Origin: JBDIBA01 sp039812705
Lineage (GTDB): Bacteria; Actinomycetota; Acidimicrobiia; Acidimicrobiales; JBBSGY01
Length of the DNA stretch: 62,232 nucleotides
Assembly: GCA_039812705.1 (NCBI GenBank)
Contig: JBDIBA010000005.1
Span: 1-62,232 of the forward strand
Direction of reading: 5' to 3'
Part shown: piece after piece, positions 32,612 through 41,044 of the stretch
How positions within the stretch are numbered: position 1 is the stretch's first letter
Layout: the number at the start of each line of letters is the position of its first letter
Made by a program: the position numbers and the translations under genes
Notes under the pieces: model-generated
The model's input: only the letters and a program-made list of their open reading frames with translations
Database searches by the model: none
Told to the model about the DNA's origin: nothing

Positions 32612-33690
32612 TTGATGTCCTTCACCAAGATCTTGGACCAAGCCGACGCACGCGTTTGATTGTCTTTGCAGCCGTTGGCACATTGCTGTTGTTGTTTGGC
32701 TTGCTTGGTACTTCACTTACGCGCGAGGGCAGTGATGCGCTGCCGGCAATTTCGCGTTCGGGCGAAAACCAGGCTTGGTTTTGCCCACTGACGGTTCCCT
32801 CTGGACGCGTAGCTATCCAAAGTACGGGTGCCAGTGGGTCGGCCGATTTCGTGGTGGCAACGTCAGATCGTTCGACCGAGGCAAGCATTGGGTTTGGCGC
32901 GGGCGAGCTAAAGACTTTTGGGCCGTCCGACTTGGTTGCCAAGGCTCCTGCGGGTTCTACGGTTCGCGTTCCGCGTGACGGCGTAGTTGTGTCGCACGCC
33001 TACAACGGAACCGTTGCGCCGGTGAATTGTCAGAACCGGGCCGAGTCGCGCCTCGTTTTCACAGAGAACACAACTTCTCAGGGTGCTTCGACAACACTTG
33101 CGTTGTTCAACCCGTTCTTTGATCCCGCGGTTGTTGATGTTTCGTTCAACACAGATGTGGGTTCTATTGCACCTAAGAACATGCAAGGAATCGTGGTCAG
33201 CCCGCGTTCGCTGAAGTTGATTGACACGGGTGCAGAAGTGACGCGGCGAAGCTGGATTACAACCATTGTGACAACGCGTTCGGGGCGTATTGCGGCCGAA
33301 ACCACGCAGAGCTCGGAACGCTTGGAGGTCGACCGGTTCATCGCCGGACCAGCGCCGTTGCCTCGCTCCAGTTGGTTCTCGCCGCCGTCAGACCCTTCCG
33401 CGCCGGGCAATGACGTGTTGAGCCTGGTCAACACGTCATCGGCAGAAGTCGGAGTCCAGGTTTCGGTTTCGGCAACTGGCCGTCAAGCCATTGAACCTTT
33501 TGAGATGCGAGTCCCTGCCGAGGGTCGAGTCATTTTGGATCTCCGTAACGAGGGACGCTTGCCCAAAGATGCACCGTTGGAGATACGTGTTGACGGACAA
33601 AACGGTGCACAAGTGATTGCGTCGCGCACTCTTCCCGGCCCTGTTTCCATGGTCGGAAACCAACGCTGGGCCTATCTGCAGGAGCGCTAA
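32608..33690 (+). CDS. DUF5719-like membrane-anchored outer protein
   Basis: The 360-residue product has one N-terminal membrane segment (about 17-35), then an outer region made of beta-rich, Ser/Thr/Val-rich repeats such as LVFTENTTSQGAS and LSLVNTSSAEVGV that read as two Ig-like domains. DUF5719 proteins follow the large GT2 in many actinobacteria; I assign the family from this position and layout. The start overlaps the GT2 stop, so the two are produced together. It is probably a partner of the GT2 outer domain (inference). Confidence 0.75.
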   Translation: MIDVLHQDLGPSRRTRLIVFAAVGTLLLLFGLLGTSLTREGSDALPAISRSGENQAWFCPLTVPSGRVAIQSTGASGSADFVVATSDRSTEASIGFGAGELKTFGPSDLVAKAPAGSTVRVPRDGVVVSHAYNGTVAPVNCQNRAESRLVFTENTTSQGASTTLALFNPFFDPAVVDVSFNTDVGSIAPKNMQGIVVSPRSLKLIDTGAEVTRRSWITTIVTTRSGRIAAETTQSSERLEVDRFIAGPAPLPRSSWFSPPSDPSAPGNDVLSLVNTSSAEVGVQVSVSATGRQAIEPFEMRVPAEGRVILDLRNEGRLPKDAPLEIRVDGQNGAQVIASRTLPGPVSMVGNQRWAYLQER

Positions 33691-33694
33691 CAGT

Positions 33695-33742
33695 CAGTCA
33701 GGTTGCTGGTCAGTCAGGTTGCTGGTCAGTCAGGTCGCTAGT
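33695..33742. repeat. Three tandem copies of a 16-bp unit
   Basis: CAGTCAGGTTGCTGGT occurs at 33695-33710 and 33711-33726, and with two changes at 33727-33742. It fills the 55-base gap between two convergent genes. It does not form a clear hairpin and looks like slippage-generated repeat DNA. Confidence 0.8.
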
Positions 33743-33745
33743 TGG

Positions 33746-34837
33746 TCAGCCGGCCAGTGCGCCGTGGTCCAAGCCGGGCGAGATTTGAAGGCTGGGCGGA
33801 CCCGACAGACTGATGCGGCGAGCTTGTTCGCTGATAACTCTGCGAATTTGTCGCTCTGCACTTGAGACGTGACCGTTGATTTGTGCGTAGTTTCCAGTCA
33901 CAACGCGGAATAGCGCGCCAGTGCTGGCCATTTCGGCGCGCATCAGTTTGTGTGTTGCGGTGTCGTGAAGGTCGCGTTGCATCTGCTTTTTGGTGAGCGG
34001 AAGGCCGTTGTATTCACGGTCAATGGTCTCTGCCATCCTCACGCAAATGATTGCGCCACCACCTTTCGAGACGAACTCCATTGCCGGCTCGTCGCTGAAT
34101 CCGTCACCCATAAAGATGGCGCGATTCACGCCGAGGCCGTAGTTGTCGAGAATTGCCTTTACGCGTGAAGGCTTTGTGTCTGACCCAACGTGTTCACCGT
34201 CGGCGCACGCAAGCACGGCTCCGTCGGCCTGCTCACGATCCTTGTAGCTCTGACCCTCAAGAAGATCTACGGCGCCGGTCGTCATGAGTGCGGTCCTGCG
34301 AATAATTGGTTCTGGAGTGTTTGTGACAACGGCGATGGCCAGCTCCAGGCCAAGGCGTTCACGCGTGTAGCGCTTGAGACCGTGAAGACTTGTTACAACG
34401 CCGTGATAGAGAGACGCGCGTTCTGATCCAAATCGCTCCATGTCGGCAACTGAAAACTCAAGCGGACGCTTGGCGAAGCCTGCAGGTGTTCGCTGCAGGG
34501 TATCGACTGGCCGCCTCGACCACATCAACTCGTACATGTAGCGAAGCTCGGCGCCGCGTCGCTGGGAGTCCGTGCAAAGGCCAACGCTGCGAATGCTCGA
34601 GTCGCATTCGACGCCTTGTTCGCCATGGGCCATGTCTTTGAGCGTCGAGCGGTCGATGTTTGCTTTCCACTTCAGAAAGTCGCGCAAAGTGCTCGGGGGA
34701 GCGAGGGTGTTGCTCAGGTCGCAGAAAAGAACGAGGTCTGGAGTCCTTGTGATTGCGTCGGGCGGGCGCAAACGAACGCAAGGCGATATGCCCTTGCGGG
34801 TAGGTCTAGACGTGGGGGCGTCGGAAGTTGTTGTCAC
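33746..34837 (-). CDS. HAD-superfamily protein with altered first motif
   Basis: The 363 residues contain the HAD motifs: motif I CDLSNTL (Asp40 as nucleophile, but Ser42 where phosphatases usually have the second Asp), motif II VVTNTPEP, motif III with Lys in TKPSRVK, and motif IV GDGFSDEPAM. A helical cap region lies between about 60 and 160, and an extra C-terminal helical domain of about 100 residues follows. Loss of the second Asp often weakens or changes phosphatase activity. The protein could be a phosphotransferase, a lyase-like HAD enzyme or a binding protein. The start is the GTG at 34837, 9 bases after TAGGAT on the minus strand (34847-34852). The substrate is unknown. Confidence 0.75.
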   Translation of the reverse strand: MTTTSDAPTSRPTRKGISPCVRLRPPDAITRTPDLVLFCDLSNTLAPPSTLRDFLKWKANIDRSTLKDMAHGEQGVECDSSIRSVGLCTDSQRRGAELRYMYELMWSRRPVDTLQRTPAGFAKRPLEFSVADMERFGSERASLYHGVVTSLHGLKRYTRERLGLELAIAVVTNTPEPIIRRTALMTTGAVDLLEGQSYKDREQADGAVLACADGEHVGSDTKPSRVKAILDNYGLGVNRAIFMGDGFSDEPAMEFVSKGGGAIICVRMAETIDREYNGLPLTKKQMQRDLHDTATHKLMRAEMASTGALFRVVTGNYAQINGHVSSAERQIRRVISEQARRISLSGPPSLQISPGLDHGALAG

Positions 34838-34954
34838 AGACGTGCGATCCTAAGGCCCTTGGCGCGCTATTGACATACGCCAAGGCGAACTCTTTATGTC
34901 GCAACCTGACGACTGGGCAGACTTTGTCCGAATTTGCCGTAACGGCGGAATTGT

Positions 34955-36973
34955 CTAGTTGTTGGAGGTGTTGCTTTCCCCGGTGCTTGGGCCGAGGGCG
35001 ACTACGCCGTCGCGTACTTCGTTTGTGCTGCGCAGTGGAGCAGTGAAGTGTCGCTCGCGCTTCTCGGGGTGAACGGAGGTTCCGAAGGCTTCGTCGACGA
35101 GGCGGGCGACTTCTTCACCGTCAATCGTTTCGTGTTCCAAAAGGGCCTTGGCAACGGCCTTGAGGCCACCCAGGTGGGTGGTCAGCTGGTCGGTGGCTCG
35201 CACTTCGGAATCGCGGAGGATCTTGTTCATTTCCGCGTCGACGATCGAAGACGTCTGCTCGCTGAACTTGGAACCCGAATGAAGCAGGTCGTCGCCGAGA
35301 AAGACTTCGCCTTCACCGCCCCATGCAGCCGGACCAATCTTGTCGCTCATTCCCCATTGGGTAACCATCTTGCGCGCAAGGTTTGTGTTGCCCTCAAGGT
35401 CATTGCTGGCTCCCGTTGAAAGATCGCCATAGATGAGCATTTCGGCAACGCGACCGCCCATGCGCACGGCAAGGCTGTCCTCGATAGTGGCGCGCTTGTA
35501 AATGTGGCGTTCTTCGATTGGAACCTGTTGGGTGACGCCAAGTGCCATGCCCGTAGGGAGAATCGTCACCTTGTGCAATGGGTCTGCGTTCGGCAACACG
35601 TAAGAAAGGACGGCATGTCCGCCTTCGTGGAATGCAACCCTTTCCTTTTCTTCGTCGCTCAGCACGGTTGATTCGCGACGTTGTCCCATGATCACCCGGT
35701 CGCGCGCGGCTTCGAAGTCCGCCATGTGTACCTGTTGTGCGCCGCGACGAACCGCTTGCAACGCGGCCTCGTTGACGAGGTTTGCAAGGTCGGCACCGCT
35801 CATTCCGGGAACACCGCGCGCGACTAGTTCAAGGTCTACGTCTGGTGAAAGCTTCTTGTCCTTGGCGTGAACCTTGAGAATCGGCAGACGCTCTTCAAGG
35901 TCGGGTAGCGGAACGACTACCTGGCGGTCGAAGCGCCCCGGACGCAACAAGGCCGGGTCCAAAATGTCTGGCCTGTTGGTTGCCGCCATCATCACGACAC
36001 CTTCGGCAGCCTCAAAACCGTCCATTTCACTGAGCATTTGGTTCAGCGTTTGTTCGCGCTCGTCGTGACCGCCGCCGAGACCTGCGCCACGCTTGCGGCC
36101 AATGGAGTCGATTTCGTCAATGAAGACAATTGCAGGTGCCTGACGGCGAGCCGTCTGAAAAAGGTCGCGAACGCGGCTTGCACCAACGCCGACGAACATT
36201 TCCATGAAGTCCGAACCGGTTACCGACATGAACGGCACGCCGGCTTCACCGGCAACTGCACGCGCAATCAGTGTCTTACCGGTTCCCGGAGGGCCGACAA
36301 GGAGAACGCCTTTAGGAATGCGCGCTCCAATTTCTTCGAACTTTTGCGGGTCTTTCAGGAAGTCGACAACTTCGCTGATCTCCTGCTTGGCGGTCTTGTA
36401 GCCAGCCACGTCGTCGAACGTCGTTTTTGGACGTTCGGTTGTGTACACCTTTGCCTTTGACTTGCCGACATTCATGATGCCGTTCATCTGACCTTGCGTC
36501 TGGCGACGCAGCAGCATGAAAAAGAAAATGATGACGCCGAAGAAGAGTAGATATGGGAGTAGTGAGGTCAGCGCGTTGTTCGTCGGGTTTTTGAACGTGA
36601 CTTCGACGTTGTTGTCGCGCAACAGCGACACCTGCTGGTCGGACACAAACACCGGTCCGTTGACGCGGTACTTCTTGTCGCCTTGCTTGTAGGTGATGAC
36701 ACCCGTTGCATTCTCGATGGAAGCAGATGTAACGCGCTGTGCGTTGGAGTCCTTGTTTTGGACGGCTGCAACGAACTCGTCGTAACGGCGAGTGTCCAGC
36801 TTCTCTGCAAGGGCACCCGGCACAAGGAGAACCAGTGCGAGGATTCCAATTGCAACGAAGATCACCCAGCGCATGCTTTGTTCGCCCTCGGGCTTGTTGT
36901 CCCGCTTTTCTTCTTGGGCGTCTCGGGGATCATTGCCGGTATTACGAGAACGAAATGGGCTCTGCCTGCTCAT
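34955..36973 (-). CDS. ftsH: ATP-dependent zinc metalloprotease FtsH
   Basis: A membrane AAA+ protease that degrades unstable membrane and regulatory proteins. The 672-residue product has a basic N-terminus, two membrane segments (about 35-52 and 139-156) around a periplasmic-side domain, Walker A GPPGTGKT (227-234), Walker B VFIDEID, the SRH with RPGRFDR, and the zinc site HEGGH (449-453; HExxH) plus a downstream Asp in STGASNDLE. The second-sphere residue is Gly where most FtsH have Ala (HEAGH), a small variation. The ATG at 36973 is preceded on the minus strand by TACCAT at 8 bases, so it is likely leaderless. The longer upstream frame is not family-like. Confidence 0.95.
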   Translation of the reverse strand: MSRQSPFRSRNTGNDPRDAQEEKRDNKPEGEQSMRWVIFVAIGILALVLLVPGALAEKLDTRRYDEFVAAVQNKDSNAQRVTSASIENATGVITYKQGDKKYRVNGPVFVSDQQVSLLRDNNVEVTFKNPTNNALTSLLPYLLFFGVIIFFFMLLRRQTQGQMNGIMNVGKSKAKVYTTERPKTTFDDVAGYKTAKQEISEVVDFLKDPQKFEEIGARIPKGVLLVGPPGTGKTLIARAVAGEAGVPFMSVTGSDFMEMFVGVGASRVRDLFQTARRQAPAIVFIDEIDSIGRKRGAGLGGGHDEREQTLNQMLSEMDGFEAAEGVVMMAATNRPDILDPALLRPGRFDRQVVVPLPDLEERLPILKVHAKDKKLSPDVDLELVARGVPGMSGADLANLVNEAALQAVRRGAQQVHMADFEAARDRVIMGQRRESTVLSDEEKERVAFHEGGHAVLSYVLPNADPLHKVTILPTGMALGVTQQVPIEERHIYKRATIEDSLAVRMGGRVAEMLIYGDLSTGASNDLEGNTNLARKMVTQWGMSDKIGPAAWGGEGEVFLGDDLLHSGSKFSEQTSSIVDAEMNKILRDSEVRATDQLTTHLGGLKAVAKALLEHETIDGEEVARLVDEAFGTSVHPEKRERHFTAPLRSTNEVRDGVVALGPSTGESNTSNN

Positions 36974-36981
36974 GGCTGGCC

Positions 36982-36987
36982 ATGGTA
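36982..36987 (-). promoter_or_regulatory. -10 box (TACCAT) of leaderless ftsH
   Basis: On the minus strand TACCAT ends 8 bases before the ftsH ATG. The 58-base divergent gap also holds TAGGAT (37016-37021), 10 bases before the CPBP protease ATG. Confidence 0.45.
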
Positions 36988-37031
36988 GGCGCCAACGAAT
37001 CACAAAGTTGGGCCGTAGGATCGAAAGAACA

Positions 37032-37823
37032 ATGGACAACGATCGAATCAGCCCATCTGACACTCAAGAGTTTCCAAGTGAGACCCCGTCGTCGGAGCCA
37101 TCTTCAACCGATGTGAGTGACAACGAACCGCGTTGGGGAATCCCGCCGACAACTCTGGTGCTTGTGATCATTGCCACGGCAATGGTCGGCGTCATGACAT
37201 CGGTTGCAGGTCAATTGGTTGGTTATGCGATCGCTGGTGATGCCGAAGCGTTGGCTGTGAATGTTTGCGGTTCAATTGGATTGTGGATTGGCATCCTTCT
37301 TTTCCCTTATTTGATTGCCCGCAAGCGGTCGGCAAGGCTGCTGGACCTTTGCCGCCTGCATTTCAAGAAGACAGACGTTCCACTGGGCATCGCCGCCGGG
37401 CTTGGCCTTCAGCTGTTGGTGGTTCCTTTGGTGTTTTATCCGATCAGGCTGCTTGCTCCCGATCGATACAAGTCCCTCTCAGACCCAGCCAAGGACATCA
37501 TCTTGGGTTACGCGGGGTGGGAGCTGGCCGTCTTGGTCCTCGTCATTGGAATTGGAGCCCCACTTGTTGAAGAGCTTGTCTTCCGTGGGTTTGTCCAGGG
37601 CGCCATGGCCGAACGGTTCTCGATGGTTGCGGCAGTTATCACCTCGGCGCTGATCTTTGCGGTCTCACATGCCCAGCCCTTGCAGTTCATTGGTCTATTT
37701 GCCGTCGGCATCACGTTGGGTATTTTTCGGGCCAAGTTCAACAGGATTGGGCCCTGTGTAATCACCCATGCGGTGTTCAACATGACAGCCATTGCGCTGC
37801 TTCAGGTGGCCTCTTACCAATAG
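37032..37823 (+). CDS. CPBP-family intramembrane metalloprotease
   Basis: The 263-residue product has an acidic, Ser/Pro-rich cytoplasmic N-terminus (1-35) and about seven membrane segments. The CPBP motifs are intact: EELVFR (Glu180, Glu181, Arg185), FAVSHA (His213) and HAVFN (His246, Asn250). CPBP proteases cleave membrane substrates; in other bacteria they act in prenyl-protein processing, bacteriocin self-protection or stress signalling. Here there is no peptide partner gene, so the substrate is unknown. It is divergent from ftsH with a gap of only 58 bases, which suggests joint control of membrane proteolysis. The start is the ATG at 37032. Confidence 0.88.
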   Translation: MDNDRISPSDTQEFPSETPSSEPSSTDVSDNEPRWGIPPTTLVLVIIATAMVGVMTSVAGQLVGYAIAGDAEALAVNVCGSIGLWIGILLFPYLIARKRSARLLDLCRLHFKKTDVPLGIAAGLGLQLLVVPLVFYPIRLLAPDRYKSLSDPAKDIILGYAGWELAVLVLVIGIGAPLVEELVFRGFVQGAMAERFSMVAAVITSALIFAVSHAQPLQFIGLFAVGITLGIFRAKFNRIGPCVITHAVFNMTAIALLQVASYQ

Positions 37824-37861
37824 CCGGGTGCGTACGCGCCAATAGCCGGGTGCGTACGCGT
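37818..37861. repeat. 22-bp tandem duplication at the end of the CPBP gene
   Basis: Two copies (37818-37839 and 37840-37861) of a unit containing AATAGCCGGGTGCGTACGCG differ at the last base only. The first includes the stop codon of the CPBP gene. Each holds the palindrome GCGTACGC. A third partial copy (CAATAGC) follows. Confidence 0.8.
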
Positions 37862-37940
37862 CAATAGCTCTGGTGGCCGCGACGCGCTCGTGAGCAGGAA
37901 ACTTTGAGATTCGTGCACTCTCGGTGTGGATAAGTCTCAT

Positions 37941-38174
37941 ATGACCACGCAAAGTGACGATAAGAACCTGTTGCCAAGGAGTGGCACACCAAGACGAGAG
38001 GTGGCACGGATGCCCTGTCCAGTATGCGTGAACAAGAAATTGGTGGAAATCACTCTCAAGTCGGGCGATCGCGAACTCATCATGCGCAGCTGTTCTGCTT
38101 GTGAAACCAAGTGGTGGGAGAGCAACGGCGAGGCAGTAAGCCTCGACGCTGTACTTGGAGCTGTTCGGGTCTGA
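37941..38174 (+). CDS. Small zinc-ribbon protein
   Basis: The 77-residue product has two CxxC pairs (CPVC at 26-29, CSAC at 51-54) spaced as in a rubredoxin-like zinc ribbon, with an amphipathic C-terminal helix (VSLDAVLGAVRV). It is probably a structural zinc protein, perhaps RNA- or nucleotide-related; the family is not recognised. The start is uncertain: GTG at 37926, ATG at 37941 (used) or ATG at 38010 directly before the first CxxC, which has GAGAGG about 8 bases upstream. It is followed by a hairpin terminator, so it is monocistronic. Confidence 0.65.
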   Translation: MTTQSDDKNLLPRSGTPRREVARMPCPVCVNKKLVEITLKSGDRELIMRSCSACETKWWESNGEAVSLDAVLGAVRV

Positions 38175-38208
38175 GCGACTTCCGGGGTTGGGGAGTATTC
38201 CGCTGAAG

Positions 38209-38235
38209 GGGGCATCTGTCTAAGACAGGTGCCCC
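38209..38235 (+). terminator. Hairpin terminator after the zinc-ribbon gene
   Basis: GGGGCATCTGTC (38209-38220) pairs with GACAGGTGCCCC (38224-38235), with one G-U pair and a 3-base loop. A modest T-rich stretch follows at 38243-38246. Confidence 0.7.
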
Positions 38236-38322
38236 GTTCGCGTTTCTAGGGTCTCGAGGCTCGCTGATTGCTTGGCGGTTTGGGCTTCGCGGATGCTCGG
38301 TAGATGAAAAGCTGGCGCGGTT

Positions 38323-40977
38323 ATGCGATTGCCCCGATTTAGCGTTCCTGCGCTGCCTCAGCTGTTGACAGCAATCGTTGTTCTCTTTGCAACGGTTTTC
38401 ACACTCATCCAACTGCGTCCCGATTTGCTGCTTGCAAACACGACAACGGCAGGCGGTGACATGGGCGCCCACGTTTGGCTCCCCACCTACGTGAGGGACC
38501 ACTTGTTGCCCCACGGTCGACTGACCGGCTGGTCGCCCGATTGGTACAACGGTTTTCCGGCGCTGCACTTCTACTTCCCGTTGCCAACCATCATGATCCT
38601 GCTCTTGGATCTCATCATGCCTACCAATGTGGCTTTCAAGTTGGTGAGCGTTAGTGGAGTGGTGGCGTTGCCGTTTTGCGCCTACCTGTTTGGACGGTTG
38701 GCACGTTTGCCGTTTCCGGTGCCTGCCTGCTTGGCGGCCGGAACCCTTCCGTTTCTTTTCGATACGGGCTTCACGATCTTTGGCGGAAACATTGCCTCCA
38801 CGCTTGCTGGAGAGTTTGCGTTCTCCATCGCGCTTTCGTTGGCAATGGTGTTCCTCGGTGTCGTTGCTAATGGATTGCACAGCAACAAGCGCAAAGCACT
38901 AGCCGCGCTGTTGTTCGGACTCGTTGTTATGAGTCACATCTTGCCGACCATCTTTGCTTTTGTTGGCGGGTGCCTGTTGTTGCTGATGCGCTTCATCACT
39001 GGCAAGCGCGCGGCTCCACGCTCGGCGACCATTGACGGTCTTGACGATCCTTACGTAACCGACGAAGCAAAGGCCGAACACGAACAGCTGGTTCATCAGA
39101 TCGAAGAACAGCTGGACGCAAACAGCACTGTAATGACTGACACAACAGCTGACACGCCAGCTGGCACAACAGCGGTTAGTGGACCGGATGCAGGAAAGCC
39201 AAAGAAGTCGGGCTTAGGTGCAGTGTTGCGCGAGCGATGGATCCCGCTGCGTTGGTCGATTCTGGTTGTCGTGGTCGGCGCAATGTTGGCCTCGTGGTGG
39301 CTCGTTCCGTTTGTTCTGCGCATGGGTTACATGAACGACATGGGCTGGGAAAAGATGCAGCCGCTGCGCGACTCCAGTGGTCAGCTTGTTGCAAGCGCTG
39401 TCGAGCTGTATGGCGAGAAGATCTACACGTACGCCGATGCCTTGTTCCCCAATGCAATGCTTTCGATTGTCGTCTTGGCAACCGTCGGCGCATTGCTTTC
39501 GCTGATTTTCCGTCGACGAATCGGCATCTTCTTCACCGTGCTGACGGCCATTTGGGGTGCGGCTTACGTGTTGGCGCCGCAAGGTCGTCTGTGGAATGCA
39601 CGCTTTCTGCCGTTTTGGTTCTTCTGTCTTTACATGCTGGCCGCGCTGGCAATTGCAGAGTTCGGTTGGGGAATAGCCGACGGTGTGCGTGCGCTACGCA
39701 AAAGGGCGGGGGGTTATTCGCGAGACATTGCAGAAGGCATGGCGCTGGTAAGTCCAGTCGTTGCACTCGCCGCTGCATTCTTGTGGGTTGCGTCTTCACT
39801 GGTTGCACCGAACTGGTGGAAGGTGCCTCTGCACATTTGGCACACTTCCGAATCAACTGACCAAGCGTCGTTCATTCCGGGTTGGGCACAGTGGAACTAT
39901 TCGGGTTACGAACGCAAAGAGGCCTACCCGGAGTTTCAAGCACTCGTGCAGAAGATGGATGAGATTGGCCGCACAAACGGATGTGGTCGAGCCCTTTGGG
40001 AATACGAATCAGAGCTCAACCGCTTTGGAACGCCGATGGCGTTGATGCGTCTCCCGACGCTCACCAAGGGTTGCATTGGTTCTGAGGAAGGTTTGTACTT
40101 TGAGTCCTCGGCGTCGGTGCCGTATCACTTCATGAATCAAAGTGAGTTGTCGGCTGTGCCGTCGCGTGCCATGCGCGGGCTTCCTTATGAAGAGCTCGAC
40201 ATTGCAGGCGGTGTCGACAAGCTGCAGATGATGGGCGTCAAGTACTACATGACGTTCAGTCAGACGGCACAACAAGAAGCTCAGTCAGAACCGCGGCTTT
40301 CGCTGTTGGCAAGTGTTCCTGCTGCGAGCACAAGCGACGGCCAGGAAAGGTCTTGGCAGATCTACGAAGTTGCCGGGTCTGCAATGGTGTCTCCGTTGAC
40401 AAACCTGCCTGTTGTCATGAGCGACGAAGAGTCGCAGCCGCGCATTGCATCAGATGCTGAGAACGAGGGCGAACGCGCAAAGCGAAGCGAGAGCGACATC
40501 TGGTTGGACAACTCGACGACATGGTTTCAAGACTCGTCAAAACACGATGTTGTCTTGGCGGCTGACGGTCCGAAGAACTGGCCGCGCGTCAAGAACGCAA
40601 GCGATGAGCCTCAGCGCGTGGCGGTTGACCCCGTGACGGTGTCGAACATTTCGCAAAGCGATGATCGCATCACCTTTGATGTCGACAAGGTTGGTGTGCC
40701 GGTTCTCGTCAAGATGTCGTATTTCCCGAACTGGCAAGTGTCCGGCGCCGAAAAGGTTTATCGGGTCACGCCAAACTCGATGGTTGTCGTGCCCACCAAG
40801 AACACGGTTTCGCTTCGCTATGGCCGCACGCCTGTTGATTACCTGGGCCTCGGGTTAACGCTGACGGGTATTGGTGGACTTGCTTGGTTGGCCTGGAGTG
40901 CCCGCCGTCGCGGCGAAGAAAATGGCGAAGAAAATGGAGAGGGACAGGCAAACGCCCAGCTCAGAGCGACGTCATAA
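38323..40977 (+). CDS. Large GT-C-like membrane protein (PTPS-related family)
   Basis: The 884-residue product has an N-terminal membrane segment, then an outer loop with GGDMGAH (44-50), a motif like the Asp-containing catalytic loop of GT-C polyprenyl-linked glycosyltransferases, and about eleven more membrane segments up to residue 500. A hydrophilic insert (about 228-300), low in complexity and rich in Thr and Ala, lies between segments. The last third (about 510-845) is an outer soluble domain closed by one membrane segment. The layout matches membrane proteins called 6-pyruvoyl-tetrahydropterin synthase-related in actinobacteria, a name with no proven basis in pterin chemistry. It is probably an envelope glycosyltransferase. 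Phosphomannomutase follows 67 bases later. Confidence 0.8.
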   Translation: MRLPRFSVPALPQLLTAIVVLFATVFTLIQLRPDLLLANTTTAGGDMGAHVWLPTYVRDHLLPHGRLTGWSPDWYNGFPALHFYFPLPTIMILLLDLIMPTNVAFKLVSVSGVVALPFCAYLFGRLARLPFPVPACLAAGTLPFLFDTGFTIFGGNIASTLAGEFAFSIALSLAMVFLGVVANGLHSNKRKALAALLFGLVVMSHILPTIFAFVGGCLLLLMRFITGKRAAPRSATIDGLDDPYVTDEAKAEHEQLVHQIEEQLDANSTVMTDTTADTPAGTTAVSGPDAGKPKKSGLGAVLRERWIPLRWSILVVVVGAMLASWWLVPFVLRMGYMNDMGWEKMQPLRDSSGQLVASAVELYGEKIYTYADALFPNAMLSIVVLATVGALLSLIFRRRIGIFFTVLTAIWGAAYVLAPQGRLWNARFLPFWFFCLYMLAALAIAEFGWGIADGVRALRKRAGGYSRDIAEGMALVSPVVALAAAFLWVASSLVAPNWWKVPLHIWHTSESTDQASFIPGWAQWNYSGYERKEAYPEFQALVQKMDEIGRTNGCGRALWEYESELNRFGTPMALMRLPTLTKGCIGSEEGLYFESSASVPYHFMNQSELSAVPSRAMRGLPYEELDIAGGVDKLQMMGVKYYMTFSQTAQQEAQSEPRLSLLASVPAASTSDGQERSWQIYEVAGSAMVSPLTNLPVVMSDEESQPRIASDAENEGERAKRSESDIWLDNSTTWFQDSSKHDVVLAADGPKNWPRVKNASDEPQRVAVDPVTVSNISQSDDRITFDVDKVGVPVLVKMSYFPNWQVSGAEKVYRVTPNSMVVVPTKNTVSLRYGRTPVDYLGLGLTLTGIGGLAWLAWSARRRGEENGEENGEGQANAQLRATS

Positions 40978-41044
40978 CTCCTGCTTACGGATTTTCGCCC
41001 CACTAGGGTGAGGGCAAGGCCAACTGTCCCAACTAGGAGTTTCC

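Noticed and set aside
33695..33742. CRISPR array
   Set aside because: The 16-bp copies are directly adjacent without spacers and there are no cas genes.
36792..37031. N-terminal 80-codon extension of the CPBP protease into ftsH
   Set aside because: It runs antisense to ftsH, and a -10 box sits just before the ATG at 37032.
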